A stretch of DNA of 37,467 nt, taken from NCBI GenBank assembly GCA_015065765.1, contig SVPP01000022.1, forward strand, positions 1 to 37,467. Direction: 5' to 3'. Of the stretch, positions 32,305 through 36,632 are shown piece after piece (within the stretch, counting starts at the first letter, position 1; each line of letters begins with the position of its first letter). The stretch is from Oscillospiraceae bacterium (GTDB taxonomy: Bacteria; Bacillota; Clostridia; Oscillospirales; Acutalibacteraceae). A program made the translations under genes and the position numbers. The notes beneath the pieces were generated by a model. The model worked only from the letters and a program-made list of their open reading frames with translations, was not told the origin of the DNA and searched no databases.

Positions 32305-32430
32305 AAAAAACAAAATAGGCTGCGCTTTGCGAACATAGAGCAATCCTTTTGTAGTAAATCAGTTACTACGAGAAGGATTTTTTTATATAGCCTTTTACGG
32401 CTAAACCCTATATTCAATCAGCACAGCCTA
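32305..32430 (-). ncRNA. Structured leader RNA (possible attenuator) of the HNH gene
   Basis: On the minus strand TAGGCTGTGC (32421-32430) pairs with GCGCAGCCTA (32316-32325), closing a multi-branch fold. Inside are TAGCC/GGCTA (32388-32403) and a long arm, AATCCTT plus GTAGTAA with TTACTAC plus AAGGATT (32342-32379). The closing stem is followed by TTTTGTTTTTTAC, giving a terminator shape before the HNH start. The arm at 32342-32379 is also followed by seven T on the plus strand. This could be a riboswitch, an attenuator or an independent small RNA. I recognise no known class. Confidence 0.5.
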
Positions 32431-32500
32431 AACATTTGATAATGTAGGAAATCGCCCCGCTTATTGCGGTAAGATTGATATACAATATTCATTTTCAAAT

Positions 32501-32529
32501 ATTATACCACGCTGATTATATACTGTCAA
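32501..32529 (-). promoter_or_regulatory. Promoter of the HNH/winged-helix operon
   Basis: On the minus strand TTGACA (32524-32529), 17 bases, TATAAT (32501-32506): a perfect sigma-A promoter about 240 bases upstream of the HNH start. Transcription should begin near 32494. Confidence 0.85.
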
Positions 32530-32659
32530 TTAGCCTTCGGCAAGTTCTACATTGCAGACAAAAAATGTAATACTTGCACTATGACAATTTTGAACATAAT
32601 CACGGTGGTTTATAGATTCTTTTATTCTCTTTCATTGGTTTTCCTTTCTTTTCGACCCA

Positions 32660-32700
32660 AAAAGAGAACAAAAATGCACCCATAGTTTTCTATAGGTGCA
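32660..32700 (-). terminator. Terminator of the Cro/EF-hand operon
   Basis: TGCACCCATAG (32675-32685) pairs with CTATAGGTGCA (32690-32700) around TTTT (one mismatched-wobble pair); on the minus strand TTTTTGTTCTCTTTTT follows. It lies about 120 bases after the 97-residue gene. Confidence 0.75.
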
Positions 32701-32719
32701 ATCCGTTATACCTATAGAA

Positions 32720-32795
32720 TCAGCCTTTAGCACCTTACCGGTTCGGCAGGTTGCTGGACGGTCAAAGGGGCTGTCCCTCTCGTCACTCTTTATAG
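32720..32795. other. GC-rich patch of unknown nature in an otherwise gene-free 557-base stretch
   Basis: Between the HNH gene and the 97-residue gene (32264-32820) there is no convincing gene. This sub-segment is far more GC-rich than the rest of the element. It contains ACCGGT, GGCAGG and an imperfect GGACGG/CTGTCC inverted repeat. Several overlapping frames are open across it without good starts. It might be a remnant of a gene, an RNA or a recognition site such as a transfer origin. None is demonstrated. Confidence 0.35.
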
Positions 32796-32820
32796 GTCTA
32801 TTATTAAACTATATAATTGC

Positions 32821-33114
32821 TTATGCCTTGCTCCAAGTGATTTCACGGGCAGTCAAACCATCTGTGCCTTCAGCATCTATAATGTCACAAATAGCGTTGA
32901 CTTTACTCCATATCATATGGTTATCTGATTCGCAATTGTACTGAACCCGAATACCGTTATAATCAAATGTCACATAATCCTTTTCAATAGTTTCGGTATC
33001 ATCACCGAAAATATTAACTTTGGTTTTTCTTTTCAATTCATTCCGTTGCCAACGTGCGGGAATGGTTATTTCTCCACGCTCTATAAATTCTGTATCGTCA
33101 AAAATTTTTCTCAT
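32821..33114 (-). CDS. Small protein of unknown function (97 aa)
   Basis: I do not recognise it. The N-terminal half is strand-rich and charged (ERGEITIPARWQRNELKRKTKVNIFG). The C-terminal half contains WSKVNAICDIIDAEG and ends LTAREITWSKA. There are no membrane segments. GGAGAG stands nine bases before the ATG. It is the last gene of the operon that starts with the Cro/CI gene at 33743 and lies 23 bases after the two-TM gene. Confidence 0.65.
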   Translation of the reverse strand: MRKIFDDTEFIERGEITIPARWQRNELKRKTKVNIFGDDTETIEKDYVTFDYNGIRVQYNCESDNHMIWSKVNAICDIIDAEGTDGLTAREITWSKA

Positions 33115-33137
33115 TGTTTGTATCTCTCCATATGATT

Positions 33138-33350
33138 TTATTTATATACCCCGACAAATTTTAACAATCCTACTGCAATAGCACCCGCACCTAATAAGAT
33201 AATTGCTTTAATAAACTTTGTCTCTTCGGTTGACAGAGCCATAACAAAGCCGCCGACTAATACAACAAAAGCAATCAGAATAAAAACCAACTGAACGCCG
33301 ATGGGTGTTGTATTGACATTGTTTTTTTCTTTCTGCGGTTTCTGTTTCAC
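33138..33350 (-). CDS. Two-TM small membrane protein, GTG start
   Basis: A 70-residue protein: a charged N-terminus (KQKPQKEKNNVN), then two hydrophobic segments, about 18-40 and 48-66, linked by STEETKFIK. It starts at a GTG that overlaps the TGA of the EF-hand gene as GTGA. No separate ribosome binding site is visible, so it should depend on re-initiation. Function unknown; co-expression with the EF-hand microprotein is the only clue. Confidence 0.65.
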   Translation of the reverse strand: MKQKPQKEKNNVNTTPIGVQLVFILIAFVVLVGGFVMALSTEETKFIKAIILLGAGAIAVGLLKFVGVYK

Positions 33351-33556
33351 TGTAAACAGTCTTTTCGGCGGGCGTCCTGCTTTGTTGCGTTTCGGTTTAT
33401 TTCTTCGATATGAACATCACAAAACGCCGTTTCAAAAGCATTTAGTTTTCCATCCTTGTTTCCGTCAAACATCTTGTCGGTGAATGTTGGGCAAGGATGT
33501 TTCCAACTGCTATTTTCATTATATGCTTTCCTCGTTTTCGCTTTCGATATATTCAA
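33347..33556 (-). CDS. EF-hand-like microprotein (69 aa), TTG start
   Basis: A 69-residue protein with a complete 12-residue EF-hand loop, DGNKDGKLNAFE (about residues 31-42), with Asp, Asn, Asp at 1, 3, 5, Gly at 6 and Glu at 12. The N-terminus is basic (SKAKTRKAY). It begins at TTG with GGGAG six bases upstream and overlaps the Cro/CI gene by 38 bases in another frame. Its TGA overlaps the next GTG. Ca2+ binding is inferred from the loop; a single EF-hand usually needs a partner or dimer. Confidence 0.6.
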   Translation of the reverse strand: MNISKAKTRKAYNENSSWKHPCPTFTDKMFDGNKDGKLNAFETAFCDVHIEEINRNATKQDARRKDCLQ

Positions 33557-33743
33557 TTATATCTCCCGGCTGACATTGGAGCAGTTTGCATATCTTTCCG
33601 ATATTCACCCAAGAAATAGGCTTTTTTTCTCTTAATGCTTGAATAACACCTTCAGCAAGTAATTTTTCTTTGCGAAGAATATTAGTATTATAACCATTTG
33701 TTTTTAACTCTGAAATGACATCAATCTTATAAACAATTGGCAT
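33519..33743 (-). CDS. Small Cro/CI-type (XRE) regulator
   Basis: A 74-residue helix-turn-helix protein of the short Cro/C1 type. The helix-turn-helix is around residues 27-60 (EGVIQALREKKPISWVNIGKICKLLQCQPGDIIEYIE). TAGGGATATAA stands before the ATG. First gene of a minus-strand operon with the EF-hand, two-TM and 97-residue genes. It faces a divergent promoter region with ACACAG/CTGTGT operators and is the likely repressor. Confidence 0.82.
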   Translation of the reverse strand: MPIVYKIDVISELKTNGYNTNILRKEKLLAEGVIQALREKKPISWVNIGKICKLLQCQPGDIIEYIESENEESI

Positions 33744-33802
33744 TTATATCCCTACTTTCAATAGTTAGAAACGATTATTTAACCCATTTTTCCATGATAC
33801 TT

Positions 33803-33831
33803 ATTATAACGCAACACTACACAGAAATCAA
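33803..33831 (-). promoter_or_regulatory. Promoter of the Cro/EF-hand operon
   Basis: On the minus strand TTGATT (33826-33831), 17 bases, TATAAT (33803-33808). A half-operator (CTACACAG, 33817-33824) lies in its spacer. Confidence 0.7.
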
Positions 33832-33853
33832 TGTAAAATATACACAACTATAC

Positions 33854-33904
33854 ACACAGATAATTGTGTAATATATCCATTGAAACTACACAGATAACTG
33901 TGTA
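33854..33904. promoter_or_regulatory. Paired operators of the divergent switch
   Basis: TACACAG-ATAA-CTGTGTA (33887-33904) is a perfect 18-bp dyad that fills the spacer of the rightward promoter. ACACA-GATAAT-TGTGT (33854-33869) is a second copy, about three helical turns away. Half-sites recur at 33817 and 33841. Such an array is typical of a Cro/CI-type repressor. Confidence 0.75.
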
Positions 33905-33908
33905 TAAT
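33880..33908 (+). promoter_or_regulatory. Rightward promoter of the peptide operon
   Basis: TTGAAA (33880-33885), 17 bases, TATAAT (33903-33908). The 18-bp operator lies between and touches both boxes, so repressor binding should block it. Confidence 0.8.
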
Positions 33909-33941
33909 ATACTTACAGGTTAAGGAAAAGGATGTGTAAAT

Positions 33942-34001
33942 ATGCCGTTATTGTTGTTAATTGGAACACTTATTGTTCTTAGAATTTTTTGGAACAAATA
34001 A
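33942..34001 (+). CDS. 19-residue hydrophobic peptide
   Basis: The peptide is MPLLLLIGTLIVLRIFWNK: a single hydrophobic stretch with a basic end. AAAGGA stands nine bases before the ATG, 34 bases after the repressed promoter. The next gene starts 20 bases after its stop. It could be a leader peptide, a membrane-active type I-like toxin or a small regulator. The evidence is the promoter, ribosome binding site and composition; no homologue is recognised. Confidence 0.5.
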   Translation: MPLLLLIGTLIVLRIFWNK

Positions 34002-34021
34002 AACATAGAGGTAAGAAGAAA

Positions 34022-34192
34022 ATGAAAAAACAAGAATTATTTGAGAGAACCGCGGAAGCAATGGACAACTATGCAAGAGCCATCGAAATGGATTTACTGG
34101 ACTTTGCCAACTATTTTGATGCAAAAATGAAAGAACATCTCAAAGAAATCAAAGCAAGAGGATTATCTGAAGAATTTGCACTCATCATTTAG
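34022..34192 (+). CDS. Small helical protein (56 aa)
   Basis: It runs from MKKQELFERTAEAMDNYARA to GLSEEFALII. The sequence is amphipathic and probably two helices; no family is recognised. AGAGGTAAG stands about eight bases before the ATG at 34022. It follows the 19-residue peptide in the same rightward transcript, which ends at the hairpin at 34261-34289. Confidence 0.65.
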   Translation: MKKQELFERTAEAMDNYARAIEMDLLDFANYFDAKMKEHLKEIKARGLSEEFALII

Positions 34193-34260
34193 AAAACTCA
34201 GTAGTAAGCAGTGGGTTCTTTAACCATATTAAATGTTTGAGAATCTGCACCCTATTCATC

Positions 34261-34297
34261 AAGAAAAGTGGTCAAAAGCCGCTTTTCTTCTTACTTA
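34261..34297 (+). terminator. Terminator of the rightward peptide operon
   Basis: AAGAAAAGTGG (34261-34271) pairs with CCGCTTTTCTT (34279-34289), one G-U pair, 7-nt loop, followed by CTTACTT. The T-run is poor. Confidence 0.55.
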
Positions 34298-34348
34298 CAG
34301 TGTCAAAATAGAGAGTAGTTATTTTTTACTTTATATGTTTTAATCATA

Positions 34349-34387
34349 CTTGTAAAAATACAATTGGTTTTCACTTTATTTTACAAG
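34349..34387. promoter_or_regulatory. Inverted repeat upstream of the resolvase gene
   Basis: CTTGTAAAA (34349-34357) and TTTTACAAG (34379-34387) are perfect complements around 21 AT-rich bases, 45 bases before the resolvase start. The arrangement fits a serine recombinase crossover or operator site, as many resolvases bind just upstream of their own gene. Confidence 0.5.
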
Positions 34388-34432
34388 GTGTAAACTATAT
34401 CTAATTTTAAATTTACAAAAGGAGCGTTATAA

Positions 34433-35002
34433 ATGAGATTAGCGTATATCAGAGTTTCAACCATTGAACAAAACGAACAAAGACAAATTGAGGCAATGAA
34501 TAAATACAACATTGAAAAATGGTTTATTGAAAAGATATCAGCAAAAGACATAAACAGACCAAAACTACAAGAGCTTTTAGATTTCGCCAGAGAAGGAGAC
34601 ACAATTCATATACACGATTTTTCACGTCTCGCAAGGTCAACAAAAGACTTACTTGACATTGTGGAACATTTGAACAGCAAGGGTATTATATTGGTATCAA
34701 ATAAAGAAAACATTGACACCAGCACACCAACCGGAAAACTAATGTTGACAATGATAGGAGCCATCAACGAATTTGAGCGCACCAACCTATTGGAACGACA
34801 AAAGGAAGGTATAGCTATTGCCAAGAGAGAAAAGAAATACAAAGGCAGAAAACCTATAGCAATCCCCCATTTTGAAGAACATTATCATAGATATTTAAGA
34901 CGAGAAATCAGCAAATCTGAACTTGCAAAAGAATTAAAAATAAGCAGACCGACACTAAACAAATTAATCAGTGAATATAAAACAACAGCGGATAGCAACT
35001 GA
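34433..35002 (+). CDS. Small serine recombinase (resolvase/invertase)
   Basis: A 189-residue protein of resolvase size. RLAYIRVSTIEQNEQRQ carries the nucleophile Ser, IHDFSRLARSTKDLLDIVE the catalytic Arg pair, and GAINEFERTNLLERQKEGI the E-helix. GRKP introduces a C-terminal helix-turn-helix (KSELAKELKISRPTLNKLI). It could resolve multimers of the excised element or invert a segment. AAAGGAG stands before the ATG. Its stop lies in the loop of its own terminator. Confidence 0.93.
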   Translation: MRLAYIRVSTIEQNEQRQIEAMNKYNIEKWFIEKISAKDINRPKLQELLDFAREGDTIHIHDFSRLARSTKDLLDIVEHLNSKGIILVSNKENIDTSTPTGKLMLTMIGAINEFERTNLLERQKEGIAIAKREKKYKGRKPIAIPHFEEHYHRYLRREISKSELAKELKISRPTLNKLISEYKTTADSN

Positions 35003-35020
35003 GCCATCCGCTTATTTTTT
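34988..35020 (+). terminator. Resolvase terminator
   Basis: GCGGATAGC (34988-34996) pairs with GCCATCCGC (35003-35011), with one mismatch, then TTATTTTTT. The resolvase TGA is in the loop. Confidence 0.75.
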
Positions 35021-35122
35021 GTATGGGGGGGATAATTTACATTTGTCTCCATCTGAATCAACTAATATACAAAGTCATGTAACACTCTCTAACCTCACAA
35101 ATTACAAAAATGAAGAATAATT

Positions 35123-35746
35123 CTATTTAATCATTTTTTCAACTTTATCAACTTCTATAGTTTGCCAATGGTCACCCATGCCTACACTTTTTATAAACAT
35201 CAATTCCGCCGCTGCATCATTTGAAAGGAAATCATCAACATCATCAGAACTTGCACTGCTCTGAATTTCTCCATCAACAATCTTCACCATATATTCATCA
35301 TCTGTATATCCGCCCGCTTTATTCTTAGCTCCTATATAGAAATACACAAGCATTTCATTTTCATCTTCTTCATCTGGATATATTTTGCAATCGTATATCA
35401 ACATCGACGAAGGGTCTAACAATTTACTTTGAACCTCTTCAACCGACATGCTTATGAACCTATCTTGTTTTGACATAAACGCGCCTGAAGTGATTAAGAG
35501 CAAAATTAAGGCAGTCACGCACACTATAGCCCCAGCTATTAAAAATATGTTCCTTTTCTTATTTTTGAAGGTATAATCACAATTAATTAAACAGAAACCA
35601 CAATTTGAACAAACATTTTCATCCGATGTTGTTGGGTGACCGCACTCCGGGCAAACCTTTTGTGAAACAACAGTTTGACAATGTGGACATTTAATTGCCT
35701 TATCCGATACATCATGTCCACAATTTTCACATTTCACAAGTGCCAT
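35123..35746 (-). CDS. Zinc-ribbon single-TM membrane protein (207 aa)
   Basis: Two zinc ribbons occupy residues 1-53: VKCENCGHD..IKCPHCQ and KVCPECGHP..NVCSNCG. One hydrophobic segment follows at about 69-91 (NIFLIAGAIVCVTALILLLI). The rest, about 115 residues, is acidic and probably extracellular, with strand-rich MLVYFYIGAKNKAGGYTDDEYMVKIVDGEI. Such proteins are frequent in Firmicutes and of unknown function. AAGGAGG stands before the ATG; a perfect promoter lies 53 bases upstream. It is transcribed away from the adjacent Cro/CI gene. Confidence 0.8.
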   Translation of the reverse strand: MALVKCENCGHDVSDKAIKCPHCQTVVSQKVCPECGHPTTSDENVCSNCGFCLINCDYTFKNKKRNIFLIAGAIVCVTALILLLITSGAFMSKQDRFISMSVEEVQSKLLDPSSMLIYDCKIYPDEEDENEMLVYFYIGAKNKAGGYTDDEYMVKIVDGEIQSSASSDDVDDFLSNDAAAELMFIKSVGMGDHWQTIEVDKVEKMIK

Positions 35747-35798
35747 AAAAATTCCTCCTTTTCAAATATCAAGTATCACAAAGATTATCAATGGTAGC

Positions 35799-35827
35799 AT
35801 TATAACATAAGTCTTTTCATTTGTCAA
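35799..35827 (-). promoter_or_regulatory. Promoter of the zinc-ribbon gene
   Basis: On the minus strand TTGACA (35822-35827), 17 bases, TATAAT (35799-35804), the full consensus. Confidence 0.85.
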
Positions 35828-35847
35828 CGCTCATTGTGTATGTATTA

Positions 35848-35886
35848 AACACCCATTGTAAAGAATAATTGTTTACAATAAGTGTT
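35848..35886. promoter_or_regulatory. 39-bp dyad operator before the Cro/CI gene
   Basis: AACAC-CC-ATTGTAAA, nine bases, TTTACAAT-AA-GTGTT is symmetric over 39 bp. It ends 14 bases before the start codon of the regulator at 35900, as expected for autoregulation, and lies 21 bases beyond the divergent zinc-ribbon promoter. Confidence 0.75.
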
Positions 35887-35899
35887 AGAGGTGAACACA

Positions 35900-36196
35900 A
35901 TGATTAAAGATTTACCAAACAAATTAAAAACACTCCGAACAAAATATGGATATTCACAAAAACAAGTAGCTGATAAAGTGGAGGTTTCTCCGTCAATTAT
36001 ATCCGGGTATGAAACAGGAGAACGAACACCCAGCACAGAAATTTTGCTTTCTTTATCTAACTTGTTTAATTGTAGCACTGATTATTTGCTCGGCAAAAAC
36101 GAATCAGAACCTCAAGTGATTTTAGATACCAATGGTTTAACCGACGAACAAATACAAGCACTTCAATCTTTAATTAATGTAATTAAATCAAAGTAA
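35900..36196 (+). CDS. Cro/CI (XRE) family regulator
   Basis: A 98-residue DNA-binding protein. The helix-turn-helix is at about residues 6-60 (LKTLRTKYGYSQKQVADKVEVSPSIISGYETGERTPS), followed by LLSLSNLFNCSTDYLLG, the standard ending of the domain. A C-terminal helix (TDEQIQALQSLINVIKSK) may dimerise. GAGGTG stands six bases before the ATG; an in-frame GTG 18 bases earlier lies within the operator dyad and was rejected. It probably represses itself and the divergent zinc-ribbon gene. Confidence 0.92.
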   Translation: MIKDLPNKLKTLRTKYGYSQKQVADKVEVSPSIISGYETGERTPSTEILLSLSNLFNCSTDYLLGKNESEPQVILDTNGLTDEQIQALQSLINVIKSK

Positions 36197-36209
36197 CATT
36201 TTTTACTCC

Positions 36210-36238
36210 GTCTCACTCAAGCAGTGAGACTTTTTCTT
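36210..36238 (+). terminator. Terminator after the Cro/CI gene
   Basis: GTCTCACT-CAAGC-AGTGAGAC followed by TTTTTCTTT. Between it and attR (36239-36469) there is no gene, only the arm-type repeats. Confidence 0.9.
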
Positions 36239-36320
36239 TATATAGACTTTTTCATTTTCGTTAAAATAGTAAATGAACATGAAAAAATCTATAAATTTTG
36301 CGGTAATTACTGCCTAATTT

Positions 36321-36341
36321 TTTCTAACCGTTTTTCTAACC
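36321..36341. repeat. Right integrase arm-type repeats
   Basis: TTTCTAACC at 36321-36329 and 36333-36341, 12 bases apart, same orientation as the left pair at 29211-29230. A shorter GCTAACCG occurs near 36389. Confidence 0.7.
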
Positions 36342-36469
36342 AAATCTTTAAAAATTATTTTTTTCAGACTCTCAAGATTTGAGTGTTTGCTAACCGAAGA
36401 TTAAAAAGCAAGTATTATCAAGGTTTATGCAAACTACCAAGAATTGAGCCTTTACAACAAGAACTTAAC

Positions 36470-36527
36470 ACAGACTGTAAATCTGTCGTCAGTGACTTCG
36501 GTGGTTCGAATCCACCCTCACCCACCA
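36470..36527 (+). repeat. attR: tRNA-Tyr 3' fragment
   Basis: An exact copy of bases 29073-29130. It lacks the 5' half of the tRNA and is not a functional gene. It marks the right limit of the element. Confidence 0.95.
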
Positions 36528-36529
36528 TT

Positions 36530-36575
36530 TAGAGTGTTCATTACGGATTCAAGTGATGAACACTCTATTTTTTAT
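36530..36575 (+). terminator. Displaced chromosomal terminator of the tRNA operon
   Basis: TAGAGTGTTCAT (36530-36541) pairs with ATGAACACTCTA (36556-36567), 12 bp, followed by TTTTTTAT. It starts three bases after attR, where the terminator of an uninterrupted tRNA-Tyr gene should be. Confidence 0.8.
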
Positions 36576-36604
36576 GTTTCTTCATAGTATTTAATTTATG
36601 TATT

Positions 36605-36631
36605 GAGCAGGATGAAACCTGCTCTTTTTTT
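36605..36631 (+). terminator. Second plus-strand terminator
   Basis: GAGCAGG-ATGAAA-CCTGCTC followed by seven T. It abuts the end of the minus-strand recombinase gene but has its T-run on the plus strand. Confidence 0.75.
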
Positions 36632-36632
36632 G

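Larger units (their letters stand above)
29131..36527. mobile_element. 7.4-kb integrative element in tRNA-Tyr
   Basis: It is bounded by the 58-bp repeats, with the integrase next to the tRNA and arm-type repeats at both ends. It contains about 15 genes, mostly small, and lower GC than the flanks. There is no relaxase, coupling protein, capsid gene or obvious resistance gene. It carries a small serine resolvase, an HNH endonuclease, a winged-helix protein and two Cro/CI regulators. It could be a mobilisable element that relies on helpers, a phage satellite, or a reduced relic; the intact genes, promoters and operators argue against decay. Confidence 0.93.

Noticed and set aside
32305..32430. 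HEARO/omega-RNA with an IscB-type nuclease
   Set aside because: The downstream HNH protein has 277 residues with helix-turn-helix and NUMOD4-like parts and no split RuvC motifs or bridge helix, and the RNA does not overlap its 5' end in the usual way.
32600..32635. An 11-codon frame on the minus strand with a good AAAGGA site
   Set aside because: It lies between a terminator and the next promoter, so it is probably not transcribed, and it is too short to judge.
32696..32944. Plus-strand 82-codon frame across the GC-rich patch
   Set aside because: It runs antisense into the 97-residue gene, has no ribosome binding site and starts inside a terminator stem.
36470..36527. Third tRNA gene
   Set aside because: Only the 3' half of tRNA-Tyr is present; it is the right attachment site.
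29131..36527. Integrative conjugative element
   Set aside because: No relaxase, VirB4, coupling protein or Tn916-like orf gene can be read in the 7.4 kb.
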